Positions 9,562 to 18,523 of a stretch of 64,000 bases of DNA are shown here, in pieces. The notes beneath the pieces were generated by a model, which ran no database searches, was not told the origin of the DNA, and was given only the letters and a program-made list of their open reading frames with translations. This stretch comes from Diaphorobacter ruginosibacter (GTDB lineage Bacteria; Pseudomonadota; Gammaproteobacteria; Burkholderiales; Burkholderiaceae_C), in NCBI RefSeq assembly GCF_014395975.1, contig NZ_CP060714.1, forward strand, positions 1,922,001 through 1,986,000. Reading direction: 5' to 3'. A program made the translations under genes and the position numbers. Position 1 is the first letter of the stretch. Each line of letters begins with the position of its first letter.

Positions 9562-10119
9562 TCAGCGATCCTGCTTGCTGCGCAGCACTGCGCCGGTCGC
9601 TGCGTCAATCTTGATCTTCATGATCGATCCGTCTTGCTGCAGCACCTGGACGTCATAGGAGGCTGTGCCCCAGTGGTTGTCCAGTTCCGCTGCCACGGGT
9701 GTTCCCGGAGATGACTTGAGCGCGGTGTCGATGGCCTGCGCCAGGGTGATCCTGGCTTGCCTCATGCGTGCCACGTCGTCGTTCCCGGCCTTGCCCTTGG
9801 ATTTGTGCAGCGCTGCAGCGCCGGTCACCGCGTTGACCCAGATTTCCGAGCGTTCACCGGCGGCGTTCACCACATCGGCCTCGTAGCGGGGCTGCGCGGC
9901 ATCCCCGTCGTCGAGTTCGATGTCTATCACCGTGCCGCCACCTGCCTGTGCGGCTTTCTCCACGGCCTGGCCGAGCGACACCTGTGACTGGCTGGTGATG
10001 GTCTGCCACTCGGCTGCGGATCTGGCAAAGGCGGATGCGCCAGTCCATGTCAGCGAGACAGCGAGTGCGATGGTTGCAAGGCGGTTCATGTTCATGATGA
10101 GGTTCCTGTTCATTTCCAA
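9562..10119 (-). CDS. PepSY domain protein, secreted
   Basis: This 185-residue protein begins with a signal peptide (MNMNRLATIALAVSLTWTGASAFA). Two PepSY-like repeats follow. The first, near residues 45-100, has SLGQAVEKAAQAGGGTVIDIEL and YEADVVNAAGERSEIWVNAVTG. The second, near 115-180, has ITLAQAIDTALKSSPGTPVAAEL and YDVQVLQQDGSIMKIKIDAATGAVL. PepSY domains often accompany peptidases or sensor systems, but none is adjacent here. Starts at residue 1 or at one of the Met residues nearby would all keep the signal peptide. Confidence 0.82.
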   Translation of the reverse strand: MEMNRNLIMNMNRLATIALAVSLTWTGASAFARSAAEWQTITSQSQVSLGQAVEKAAQAGGGTVIDIELDDGDAAQPRYEADVVNAAGERSEIWVNAVTGAAALHKSKGKAGNDDVARMRQARITLAQAIDTALKSSPGTPVAAELDNHWGTASYDVQVLQQDGSIMKIKIDAATGAVLRSKQDR

Positions 10120-10314
10120 AACGAAAGACGGTCTCAGTTTCCGTGAGCAACGGGCATGGTCTGCGTCAGCCAGATGCCCGTCGACGCGCAGGCCAGGCAG
10201 ATCCGTGAATGCGCTTGCAATCGATTTGTGAATTATGGACTGCGGATATGAGCGGCAGACGGCGGTTGATGCTCTCCCGCACCTTGCTCCGGTCCGGAGA
10301 TCAGGAACATGTTC

Positions 10315-11271
10315 TCAGAATGTCTTGGCCATCTTCACCGTTGTGAAGCCACTGTGCCATTCCTCGTCGGGGCAGTAGCCTGTCTCCTGGTATCCGTGGC
10401 GTTGGTAGAAGCCGCGTGCCTGGCGATTGAAGGTGTCCGTCTCCAGTTGCACCCCGGTGTGTCCGGCCGCTGCGATCCATGTCTCCGCGAACGCCAGCAA
10501 ATGGCTGCCCACGCCTTGGTGCTGATGCAGGGGGCTGACATGCAGCGCATCGATGAAGTCACGCTCCCAATCCACAAAGCCCACGATGGTCCCGTAAGAT
10601 TCCGCGACGCGCATGGCCCGGAGGCGGGTATCGACATAGCGGGCCGTGTTGCCGGAGCTTTCAAAACGTGCGATGGCCGTCGCCGTGAGCTCGGGCTTCC
10701 AGGTGGTTTCGTAGGTGTCCCAGAGAATGCGCCGAATGTCTTCGGCGTCCTTGGCAGTGGCTCGGCGGATCTGCAGGCCGTTCGTCGGCACAGGCAGGGC
10801 GTCCGCAAGCCGCAGTTCCTGCTGGGCGGGAAGTTCCAGGATCTCGTCTCCCCAGGAGTCGATCTCGCCGGTTGCCCGCAGTCCCAGGCGGCGGTAAAAG
10901 CCGTGGGAGCGCACCTTCGGGTCGGCGGAGCAAGCCAGATGAATCCGACCGATCCCGCGTTGCCGAAGTCCCTCGACGACCTGTGCCAGCAGGGCCCTTC
11001 CGACGCCTTGGCCCTCATGGGCGGGCAGAAGCGCCAGGACAAGGATTTCTCCACTGTCGCGGTCCGCAAAACAATAGCCTGCCATGGTGCCTTCCTGGCA
11101 GGCCACGACACCGGGCAGGCTGCCCATGCGTATGCCCTCGCTCCAGGAGGCCTCGGTGATTCCGAGGGCCTGCAGTTCGTCCCGTGAAAATGCATTTTCC
11201 CGCGTTTGTCCGCGCAAGGTGATGCAGGCAGCAGCGTCGTCGGGAGTGGCTGGGCGATAGGTGTATTTCAT
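10315..11271 (-). CDS. GNAT family N-acetyltransferase with two GNAT domains
   Basis: This 318-residue protein contains two tandem GNAT folds. The first (about residues 1-140) has the acetyl-CoA loop LALLPAHEGQGVGRALLAQV. The second (about 165-315) has DALHVSPLHQHQGVGSHLLAFAE followed by GVQLETDTFNRQARGFYQRHGY, the typical terminal GNAT element. The start at ATG 11271 (MKYTYRPATPDD) is chosen because the fold begins there; the longer frame upstream reads as low-complexity. The acyl acceptor is unknown. Confidence 0.85.
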   Translation of the reverse strand: MKYTYRPATPDDAAACITLRGQTRENAFSRDELQALGITEASWSEGIRMGSLPGVVACQEGTMAGYCFADRDSGEILVLALLPAHEGQGVGRALLAQVVEGLRQRGIGRIHLACSADPKVRSHGFYRRLGLRATGEIDSWGDEILELPAQQELRLADALPVPTNGLQIRRATAKDAEDIRRILWDTYETTWKPELTATAIARFESSGNTARYVDTRLRAMRVAESYGTIVGFVDWERDFIDALHVSPLHQHQGVGSHLLAFAETWIAAAGHTGVQLETDTFNRQARGFYQRHGYQETGYCPDEEWHSGFTTVKMAKTF

Positions 11272-11453
11272 GCGGCGAAAGGTGAAGGGGCTTGCTTGAA
11301 AGCTGGGAGGGTTGAAGGGGGCAGATGCTCTGCGGGGGGAATAAGGGCTGCAGGGTGCACATGCAGGGCAGGGCCTGAAGAAGAGGTGCGCCGCATCCCA
11401 GGCGGGTACATGACCACCTGGAATACGACGGCACCGGATCAAGTGCGGGCTTG

Positions 11454-12569
11454 CTATGCCTTGACCAATTCTTGCGGACGGACAAACGTCATGGCGCGCT
11501 GAGGATTATTGACGAGTATGTCATCAATAACTTCCTGGCTGACCCGACCCTTCAGAAGGGGCACAACTTTTTCCAGAATAAAGGCGTAACCGCCGCCTCC
11601 GTTAAAAGTCATTTGTCCTTGAATGCACACGTCATGCGAGATCAGAATACGTTTGGCGTATTTGTCCCCCTTGGCGGCCAGTGCGACGACCCAGTCTGCG
11701 ACACGTCCTGCAACCACGTCAAGCGGTCCCCCTGCTCCGAATTCACCCGGTGCCACACCGAAAAAGTCATTCTCGACATAAACACCACGATCAATCAATT
11801 TAACCAGCTCGGCAATGGGGAAGTTACCCGTGTGTGACATCACTACATGGTTCAGGTCAACTCCTTCCTTTTCCACCATGTCCAACACTTCATGCGCTGC
11901 CCGTGGTGTCACGAACGTATGGAAGTTCATCGGAGCCCCGGTTAGCCGTGCGGCCCGAGCAGACGCTGTTACGCTCTTGATTTCATTGGGGATGAGTTGA
12001 TCGGGATTGCCAAATTCTCCAAGGCCAATCTCTCCAATAACTCCTGAGCGTATTTTGGTCCCTTGAGCACCGACGGTAATATCGTCAACAATGATTTTCA
12101 TTAACCCATCGACTGTGACGCTGCCCATGTCCCTTGGGTGGTACGGTCGCATGTAAACCCCGGCACCCATAATGACATTGAGGCCGGAGTCATCGGAAAT
12201 CCTCTTCAATGCATTGGGGTCTCGGCCCAGGCCGAAGTTCGACAAATCAACAATTGTCTTGCCGCCAAAAGCCTTGTAGCGGGACACTTCGGCCAGCGCG
12301 TCAGGGTAGTAGGTCAAGCCGCCCGGATTTCTTGCAGGGGTTAACACATTGACGTTGGTAGGCTCTGGGTCAATGTGATCGGGTGGAGAAAAATTAATAA
12401 AAATATGCTCGTGTGTCAACGTGGCTCCCAGTTTGTCGGGATCTATCGGGCCGTTGACGGTCAGCGCCTTTCCGCTGATGTCGGGTATTCCACTATTCCC
12501 ATCAGAACCTCCGCAAGCAACCAAAGCCACGCTGGCAATCAGTGGCAGAAACAACGTACTGAAATTCAT
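11454..12569 (-). CDS. Phosphotriesterase-family lipoprotein
   Basis: This 371-residue protein has a lipoprotein signal peptide ending in the lipobox LVAC (Cys19). The body is an amidohydrolase/phosphotriesterase-family barrel. Candidate metal ligands are H53 and H55 (THEHIF), E180 (VIGEIGLG, in the position of the bridging residue), H217 (NFHT), H246 (SHTG) and D313 (SHDVC). A bridging Glu is typical of PHP/lactonase-like members rather than Lys-type phosphotriesterases, so a lactonase or esterase is as likely as a phosphotriesterase. Family members are commonly cytoplasmic, so the lipoprotein form is unusual. The gene is visibly more AT-rich than its neighbours, which suggests transfer. Confidence 0.83.
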   Translation of the reverse strand: MNFSTLFLPLIASVALVACGGSDGNSGIPDISGKALTVNGPIDPDKLGATLTHEHIFINFSPPDHIDPEPTNVNVLTPARNPGGLTYYPDALAEVSRYKAFGGKTIVDLSNFGLGRDPNALKRISDDSGLNVIMGAGVYMRPYHPRDMGSVTVDGLMKIIVDDITVGAQGTKIRSGVIGEIGLGEFGNPDQLIPNEIKSVTASARAARLTGAPMNFHTFVTPRAAHEVLDMVEKEGVDLNHVVMSHTGNFPIAELVKLIDRGVYVENDFFGVAPGEFGAGGPLDVVAGRVADWVVALAAKGDKYAKRILISHDVCIQGQMTFNGGGGYAFILEKVVPLLKGRVSQEVIDDILVNNPQRAMTFVRPQELVKA

Positions 12570-13354
12570 AGAGTCTCCGAAATAATTGATTTAATGAATA
12601 TCATCGAGTGAGAAATACGTTGGCAATCCTCCTTTTGAGTGCTGAAAAGGATATCAATGTCATTCAACAAAAGCGTGTGTCATTTCGACAATGACGGAAT
12701 TGGGTCTATTGGCGAATACCTGTGCATGGGTGTCCCAAACCGCTCGCTGCAGGGTTTGGTCAACGTTCTGAACATTTTTTTGCCGGTTTGGCGCGGTTGA
12801 ACAACGCTTCAATGGCAACAATCATCTTGCAATCCTCCTCGGTTGTAAAAACACCGCTCGGTGAATTTTCACGGTCAAATTCCATGCCAGGCGACGATGG
12901 ACTATTTATGACTGACTCAACAACGATGTAGGGCAGGAGCGGATCAGATGCCTAATGCCTGAGGGTGCAGGGCGAGGGTTTTCAAAAAAATCGCGCTTCG
13001 AAGGCCTGAGATGCAAGGAATTCTTTTGAGAAAACGGCATTAATTTGCAGTTTCCTGTGGACGAATTACATGGGCCTTACGATCTCTTGAAAGCCAATGC
13101 ATGATTGACTGTCGGATGGACAGGCATGAGATTGCCCCTCTCCAGGCATTTTGATTTTCTAATAGAAATTGACTTTTAAGAGAAAGGATCGATTGTAGGG
13201 GTGCAAAACCAGCCATGCGTATGGCCAACGGTACCCCTGAAGCAAGTCATTTGTGAGTACTTGGGCGGGACTGGCGCCAAGCATTGCGAACGTCTGAAAA
13301 GACCCTCTTTGAAGAAGCGAACCTCTTGATCTCAAGGAGATTGCTGGAAGAAGG
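12570..13354. other. Gene-free, AT-richer stretch
   Basis: About 785 bases between the phosphotriesterase-like gene and the 4.5S RNA gene hold no convincing gene. Short open frames exist on both strands, but none has a good ribosome site or recognisable sequence. Base composition is AT-richer than the neighbourhood, continuing the composition of the adjacent lipoprotein gene. The promoter of that minus-strand gene must lie in the first part. It may be the flank of an acquired segment. Confidence 0.5.
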
Positions 13355-13450
13355 TGACGAGCCTTACCCTCGGCACTGGTTTCACAGTTAGGGCTGCTTG
13401 GTTCCCCACCTGACCCGGTTGGCCGCTTCCCCATGCGAGGAGGCCCGTCA
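13355..13450 (-). ncRNA. ffs: 4.5S RNA, bacterial small signal recognition particle RNA
   Basis: The transcript reads GGGTCAGGTGGGGAACCAAGCAGCCC across the apical hairpin on the minus strand (13394-13418), close to the universal GGTCAGG...GGAA...AAGCAGCC SRP core with its GGAA tetraloop. The 5' end TGACGGGCCT (13450-13441) pairs over 10 positions with the 3' end AGGCTCGTCA (13364-13355). CCTCG pairs with CGAGG just inside, giving one long hairpin of about 96 nucleotides. It binds Ffh for membrane targeting. It lies immediately upstream of, and divergent from, dnaX. Ends are estimated from pairing. Confidence 0.88.
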
Positions 13451-13456
13451 AGCAGC

Positions 13457-13462
13457 ATTGTA
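13457..13462 (-). promoter_or_regulatory. -10 element of the ffs promoter
   Basis: Minus-strand TACAAT lies 7 bases before the predicted 5' end of the 4.5S RNA at 13450, the correct spacing for a transcription start there. No clear -35 box was seen at 17 bases. Confidence 0.5.
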
Positions 13463-13534
13463 AACCCACATGATGTGGCGCTGCAGCAAAACCACAAGAT
13501 TTGTTGGCGTTGAGGGGCCGTAGAATCAGCCGAT

Positions 13535-15538
13535 ATGTCCTATCTAGTGCTTGCCCGTAAATACCGTCCCAAGACCTTCTCCGAGATGGTGGGGCAGGAG
13601 CATGTCGTCAAGGCTCTGACCAATGCGCTGACCCAGCAGCGCCTGCACCACGCCTACCTGTTCACCGGTACGCGTGGGGTGGGCAAGACCACGGTGTCGC
13701 GGATTCTCGCCAAGTCGCTGAACTGCCAGGGGCCGGACGGGCAGGGCGGCATCACCGCCACGCCCTGCGGCGTGTGCCCGGCCTGCATGGACATCGACAG
13801 CGGCCGCTTTCCAGACTACACGGAACTCGATGCCGCGTCCAACCGCGGGGTGGACGAGGTCCAGGGGCTGCTGGAGCAGGCGGTCTACAAGCCGGTGCAG
13901 GGGCGCTTCAAGGTCTTCATGATCGACGAGGTGCACATGCTCACGAACACCGCGTTCAATGCCATGCTCAAGACGCTGGAGGAGCCGCCCGAATACCTCA
14001 AGTTCGTCCTGGCGACGACCGATCCGCAGAAGGTGCCCGTCACCGTGCTGAGCCGCTGCCTGCAGTTCAACCTGCGTCCCATGGCTCCCGAGACGGTGCA
14101 GGAGCACCTGACGCGTGTCCTGGGCGAGGAGCATGTGCAGGCGGATCCCGGTGCGCTGCGCCTGCTTTCGCGGGCGGCGCGTGGCTCGATGCGCGATGCA
14201 CTCAGCCTGACCGACCAGGCGATCGCCTTCGGCAGCGGTGAACTGCAGGAGGCCGGTGTGCGCCAGATGCTGGGCAGCGTGGATCGCAGCTATGTCTTCC
14301 GCATGATCGACGCGCTTGCGCGCGGCGATGGCCGCTCCGTGGTCGAGGCCGTGGACGAGTTGCGCATGAATGGCCTGTCCGCGGCATCCACGCTGGAAGA
14401 AATGAGTACGGTGCTGCAGCGCATGGCCGTGTTCCAGGCGGTGCCCAACATGGCGTCCGGCGTCGACCCGCACGATGGCGAGGCGCAGGAAATGGCGCGC
14501 CTGGCGGGTGTGATGCCTGCGGACGAGACACAGCTGCTCTACAGCATGTGCCTGCATGGCCGCGCCGAACTGGGGCTGGCGCCCGATGAGTATGCCGCCC
14601 TCACCATGGTGCTGCTGCGCTTGCTTGCGTTCAAGAAGCCGGCGGGTGAGTCAGGGGCTGCGGTGGCCGCAGCGCTCCCGCCCGGCACCGATGCGCCTGC
14701 AGGTTCTCCAGTGGCTGCGTCGGCAGCCGAGGCTGAAAAAAAAACTCTGAAGCAGGCTGACCCGCCTGCAGTCGCTCACAAGCCGCAGCCGCCGGAAGAG
14801 TTGCGCAAAGAGATGGGCGCAATGCCTGATCCGGAGCCGCGCGGCCAGGAGGGGCCTCCCGCATCCCGGGCGCCCTTGATGTCCCAGGCGCAGTACCAGC
14901 CATCTCCCGAGCCCGTCGAACCGGAATGGCAGGCGGTGCCGGCTGGTGCGCATGCCCCGGCTGTGCGCCTGCCGGTGCGCAGCCCCGAGGAGGTGGGCCG
15001 CGCCCAGGCCCCGGCTCCTGCGTACAGGGATGAGCCTGAGGCGCTCGAGGAGGCGCAGACCTACGAGATCCCTGTCCGCACGGCATCCGAACCCGGCTAT
15101 CGCACGCAGCCGCAGCATGTGAATGGTCAGGGAGCTTCGCTGCGCCTTGTCCCCACGGCAGAAGGCGAGGTCTGGTTCCAGACGGTGCAGGAGCTCGTGG
15201 CTGCCGAGGCCATCACCGCGCTCGTGCGCGAGCTGGCGTTGCAGTCGCAGCTGATTGCTCGCGACCAGGACCATTGGCTGTTGCGTGTGGAGCGCGAGTC
15301 GCTCAACCAGCCGACGGCGCGCGAACGCCTGAGGGCCGCACTGGAGGCGGCGGGGCACACGCGGCAGATTTCGGTGGAGGTGGGCAAGGTGCTGGACAGC
15401 CCGGCGCGCCGCAATGCCTATGCGGCCGCGCAGCGCCAGCGACTCGCCGAGGATATCGTGCAGAGCGACCCGCGCGTACAGCAGTTGATCCGTGATTTCG
15501 GTGCGAAGATCGTGCCCGGAAGCATCCGGCCGGCATGA
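13535..15538 (+). CDS. dnaX: DNA polymerase III subunits gamma and tau
   Basis: This 667-residue clamp-loader ATPase opens with YLVLARKYRPKTFSEMVGQEHV. Walker A GTRGVGKTT lies near residues 45-53, a four-cysteine zinc module follows (CQ..CGVCPAC), then Walker B MIDEVHML near 130 and the sensor ATTDPQKVPVTVLSRC. Domain III ends near residue 365. A proline/alanine/glutamate-rich linker and a C-terminal tau domain follow (QELVAAEAITALVRELALQSQL onward). The full frame encodes tau. A run of nine A at codons 401-404 probably yields gamma by slippage. It forms a replication/repair cluster with ybaB and recR. Confidence 0.96.
   Translation: MSYLVLARKYRPKTFSEMVGQEHVVKALTNALTQQRLHHAYLFTGTRGVGKTTVSRILAKSLNCQGPDGQGGITATPCGVCPACMDIDSGRFPDYTELDAASNRGVDEVQGLLEQAVYKPVQGRFKVFMIDEVHMLTNTAFNAMLKTLEEPPEYLKFVLATTDPQKVPVTVLSRCLQFNLRPMAPETVQEHLTRVLGEEHVQADPGALRLLSRAARGSMRDALSLTDQAIAFGSGELQEAGVRQMLGSVDRSYVFRMIDALARGDGRSVVEAVDELRMNGLSAASTLEEMSTVLQRMAVFQAVPNMASGVDPHDGEAQEMARLAGVMPADETQLLYSMCLHGRAELGLAPDEYAALTMVLLRLLAFKKPAGESGAAVAAALPPGTDAPAGSPVAASAAEAEKKTLKQADPPAVAHKPQPPEELRKEMGAMPDPEPRGQEGPPASRAPLMSQAQYQPSPEPVEPEWQAVPAGAHAPAVRLPVRSPEEVGRAQAPAPAYRDEPEALEEAQTYEIPVRTASEPGYRTQPQHVNGQGASLRLVPTAEGEVWFQTVQELVAAEAITALVRELALQSQLIARDQDHWLLRVERESLNQPTARERLRAALEAAGHTRQISVEVGKVLDSPARRNAYAAAQRQRLAEDIVQSDPRVQQLIRDFGAKIVPGSIRPA
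14736..14760 (+). promoter_or_regulatory. dnaX poly-A slippage/frameshift site producing gamma
   Basis: Nine consecutive A (14736-14744) lie in codons Glu401-Lys-Lys-Thr404, exactly between the clamp-loader core and the tau domain. Gain of one A, or a -1 ribosomal shift, gives Asn-Ser-Glu-Ala-Gly then TGA at 14758-14760, a 408-residue product. Loss of one A gives TGA at 14748-14750. Thermus thermophilus dnaX makes gamma by RNA polymerase slippage on A9, and E. coli uses an A-rich -1 frameshift site; which operates here is inference. Confidence 0.65.
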
Positions 15539-15749
15539 TGGCGGCTTGTTGCGGGAATGGGCTTCGGAATTTTCGCTGCGAATCCCGTTCGATTTCTGCA
15601 GGCTACCGCTTTCATCGCACAATCAACCGTTCCCGGGGCATTCGGCAGGTTATCCATGTGTGCCGGCAATCACGGAGATTGCGCCCCTTCCATTCAAAGT
15701 ACCCCATTTTTTGGGTCCATTTCATTCATAAGAAGCAAAGGAATTCACC

Positions 15750-16082
15750 ATGTTCAACAAGGGACAGCTGGCCGGTTTGATGAAGCAGGCCCAGGCCATG
15801 CAGGACAACCTGAAGAAGGCACAGGACGAGCTGGCAAACATCGAGGTGGAAGGCGAGTCCGGTGCTGGCCTGGTCAAGGTCGTGATGACCTGCAAGCACG
15901 ATGTGAAGCGCGTGACGATCGATCCCAGCCTGCTGGCGGACGACAAGGACATGCTGGAGGATCTGGTGGCTGCAGCCTTCAACGCTGCAGTGCGCAAGGC
16001 AGAAGAGACCTCCCAGGAAAAGATGGGCAAGATCACCGCAGGCATGCCGGGCCTTCCAGGTGGCATGAAGTTCCCGTTCTGA
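15750..16082 (+). CDS. ybaB: YbaB/EbfC family nucleoid-associated protein
   Basis: This 110-residue DNA-binding protein follows dnaX and precedes recR, the standard neighbourhood for this family. The sequence [28 protein letters not shown] starts the long helix of the tweezer-shaped dimer. The family feature [26 protein letters not shown] is in the middle and a glycine/proline-rich tail ends the protein. Length and N-terminus match the family. Its probable role is nucleoid organisation or support of RecR-dependent repair. Confidence 0.95.
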   Translation: MFNKGQLAGLMKQAQAMQDNLKKAQDELANIEVEGESGAGLVKVVMTCKHDVKRVTIDPSLLADDKDMLEDLVAAAFNAAVRKAEETSQEKMGKITAGMPGLPGGMKFPF

Positions 16083-16186
16083 TCGCCCTGGGCCGCAAGC
16101 CCTGCCATGGACTTGGGGGCTCGCGATATCGGCGCCCCCTTGGCTGGCCTTCAATGATTTGATTTTCCGCATGAATCGCACTGCCC

Positions 16187-16777
16187 ATGTCTGACACCAG
16201 TTCCCTGGACGCCCTGATCCAGGCGCTTCGGCGGCTGCCCGGTGTGGGCGTGAAGTCCGCGCAGCGCATGGCGTTTCATCTGCTGCAGCACGATGTCGAA
16301 GGCGCGCAGCTGCTGTCGCAGGCACTGCGTCAGGCATCCGTGTCGATCCGGCATTGCGAGCGCTGCCATACGTTCACCGAGGCTGCCGTCTGCGATGTTT
16401 GCAGTGATCCCGGGCGCGACATGTCGCGCCTGTGCGTGGTCGAGACACCCGCCGATCAGTCGGCCATGGAGCGCACGGGCGCCTTCAAGGGCCTGTACTT
16501 CGTGCTGATGGGGCGGCTCTCGCCGCTCGATGGCATCGGCCCCAGGGACATTGGCGTCAAGAAGCTGATCGAGCGCGCCACCGACGGCGTGGTGCAGGAG
16601 GTGATCCTGGCAACCAGCTTCACGGCCGAAGGCGAGGCCACCGCCTATGCGATCGGCGAGGCGCTCAAGCCGCGTGGCATCCAGGTCACGCGGCTTGCGC
16701 GTGGCGTGCCCGTGGGCAGCGAACTGGAATTCGTCGATCTCGGAACCATTGCACACGCCTTGGCCGACCGGCGTTGA
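16187..16777 (+). CDS. recR: Recombination mediator protein RecR
   Basis: This 196-residue protein works with RecF and RecO to load RecA at gaps. It has the N-terminal helix-hairpin-helix [20 protein letters not shown] (residues 8-27). A Cys4 zinc finger reads [16 protein letters not shown] (about residues 57-72), and a Toprim domain begins with [14 protein letters not shown]. The C-terminal stretch [25 protein letters not shown] is typical. Full length; ATG start at 16187. Confidence 0.96.
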   Translation: MSDTSSLDALIQALRRLPGVGVKSAQRMAFHLLQHDVEGAQLLSQALRQASVSIRHCERCHTFTEAAVCDVCSDPGRDMSRLCVVETPADQSAMERTGAFKGLYFVLMGRLSPLDGIGPRDIGVKKLIERATDGVVQEVILATSFTAEGEATAYAIGEALKPRGIQVTRLARGVPVGSELEFVDLGTIAHALADRR

Positions 16778-16930
16778 GCGCGGCACGGACTGCGACACTT
16801 TGTCCACCCCGTCTTCCTAAATCGCCCGAGGATGTGGAATAGAATGCTCTTTTTTTAATAGCTGTCGCCTATAGCCTCCGTCTGTTGGATGGCCCATCGT
16901 CGGCGCTATCTCCATTCAAAGAGACATTCC

Positions 16931-17329
16931 ATGCATGCCGCACGTTTCACCGTCGCCTATTGGTGCGTTCTTCTGGCGGTCCTGATGCCCATCGTCTGCG
17001 CAATGCTGGCCAAGAAGGGCAGCTTCCGCATGGCATCGGACAACCATGATCCCCGTCGCTGGCTTGCCGCCCAGACGGGTTGGCGTGCACGCGCCAATGC
17101 CGCTCAGGCCAACAGCTACGAGGTGCTGCCGTTCTTCATTGGCGCGGTGATCATTGCCCATCAACTGGGCGCGGCCCAGACGCCCCTGGACATGCTGGCG
17201 ATGGCCTTCGTGCTGCTGCGCATTCTCTATGTCGCCATGTACGTCGGCGACCTGCCCATGGCGCGCAGCCTGATCTGGGCCGCGGGCTTCGCGGTCAATC
17301 TGGGAATCTTCTTTCTTGGCTACCGCTGA
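16931..17329 (+). CDS. MAPEG family membrane protein
   Basis: This 132-residue integral membrane protein has four hydrophobic segments and the family region WRARANAAQANSYEVLPFFIGAVIIA near residues 55-80. The end (RILYVAMYVGDLPMARSLIWAAGFAVNLGIFF) is typical of bacterial MAPEG proteins related to microsomal glutathione transferases. Its enzymatic activity is unknown. ATG 16931 (MHAARFTVAYW) is preferred to the upstream ATG because the first transmembrane segment begins there. Confidence 0.87.
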   Translation: MHAARFTVAYWCVLLAVLMPIVCAMLAKKGSFRMASDNHDPRRWLAAQTGWRARANAAQANSYEVLPFFIGAVIIAHQLGAAQTPLDMLAMAFVLLRILYVAMYVGDLPMARSLIWAAGFAVNLGIFFLGYR

Positions 17330-17454
17330 ATCATGACGGGAGAATGAATTTTTCGTGGGCCGGCAGGTCTACGTAGTTCTCCGCTAGGAATGCCCCTGAT
17401 GACGCCACGGTGCGGCTTCAGGCACTATTGTTGCAGTGCAGCAAATTAATATCC

Positions 17455-18519
17455 ATGTCCCGCTTTGTTCCTTCCCGTCGACTGTTGGGCCTGCAGGCAG
17501 GCTCGCTCCTCCTGGGGGCGAGCGCTGCGCGGTGGCTGACGGAAGCGCAGGCGCAGACGCGGGTGCAGCGCCCCTCGACCAAGACGCTCCGGATTGCTGC
17601 GGGGGGCATGGGCAGCCTCTACTATCTCCCATTGACGGCGGCCGAGCGGCTGGGCTACTTCCGCGAAGAGGGGCTGAACGTCGAACTTCTTGACTTCGCC
17701 GGCGGGGCTCTCGCCATGGACGCATTGCGCAACGGCGACGCCGATGTGGCCTGCGGGGCGTTCGAGCAGTTGCTCGAACAGCAGGCGCTGGGGTTCGAGT
17801 GCAGGAGCCTGGCCCTGATGGGGCGCACGCCCCAGATGGCGGTTGCCACATCGCTGCGGTTCTGGCCGCGCAAGGCGCTTTCAAGCTATCGCGACATACG
17901 TATCGGCGTCTCCTCGCCTGGCTCTTCCTCGCAGTTCTTCGCGAAGCTGTGGCTGATCCAGGAAGGCCTGTCACCTGATGCGGTGGAGTTCGTCGGCCTG
18001 GGTGGTGGTGTGAATGCCCTCAATGCCATGAGGCAGGGCAGGGTGCATGCGCTCAGCCATGTCGATCCGCTGATCACGTTGCTTGAGCAGAACAACGAGG
18101 TGCGCATCATGGCCGATACGCGAACGCTCAAGGGATCGCAGGATTTCTTTGGCGGCCCCATGCCCGGGGCATGCCTGTATGCCCCGCGCAGCTTCACCGA
18201 GCGGCGCGGGAGCGAAACACAGGCCCTGGCCAACGCCATGGTGCACGCCCTCAAGTGGATGCAGACAGCCGGCCCTTCCGATCTGGCGCGGATCATTCCC
18301 ATGCAGTACTGGCTTGATGATCGCGGCGCCTATCTCTCTGCATTCGAAAAGGTGCGCGAAACGCTGTCCCCGGATGGCGTGATGCCAGGCGATGGCCCGG
18401 CAACGGCGCTTGGCGCGCTGGCCCGCCTGCGCACGAGCCAGGTGGCACCCAAGGTGAACCTGTCGCTCAGCTACAGCAACGAGTGGGTGCGCAGGGCCAA
18501 GCAGAAGTTCCAGCTGTAG
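17455..18519 (+). CDS. ABC transporter substrate-binding protein (NMT1/TauA-like), orphan
   Basis: This 354-residue exported protein has a twin-arginine-like start (PSRRLLGLQAGSLLLGASAARW, cleaved near AQA). The NMT1/SsuA-type solute-binding fold follows: IAAGGMGSLYYLPLTAAERLGYFREEGLNVEL, then ALAMDALRNGDADVACGAFEQLL and IGVSSPGSSSQFFAKLWL. No permease or ATPase is adjacent, so it either serves a transporter encoded elsewhere or acts as a sensor-type binding protein. The ligand is probably a sulphonate, nitrate or pyrimidine-like compound but cannot be told from sequence. ATG 17455 is chosen for the signal peptide. Confidence 0.85.
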   Translation: MSRFVPSRRLLGLQAGSLLLGASAARWLTEAQAQTRVQRPSTKTLRIAAGGMGSLYYLPLTAAERLGYFREEGLNVELLDFAGGALAMDALRNGDADVACGAFEQLLEQQALGFECRSLALMGRTPQMAVATSLRFWPRKALSSYRDIRIGVSSPGSSSQFFAKLWLIQEGLSPDAVEFVGLGGGVNALNAMRQGRVHALSHVDPLITLLEQNNEVRIMADTRTLKGSQDFFGGPMPGACLYAPRSFTERRGSETQALANAMVHALKWMQTAGPSDLARIIPMQYWLDDRGAYLSAFEKVRETLSPDGVMPGDGPATALGALARLRTSQVAPKVNLSLSYSNEWVRRAKQKFQL

Positions 18520-18523
18520 CTGC

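Noticed and set aside
17455..18519. Binding protein considered as the missing TctC of the tctBA transporter
   Set aside because: It has NMT1/TauA-type features rather than the Bug/TctC fold signature, and lies 37 kb away.
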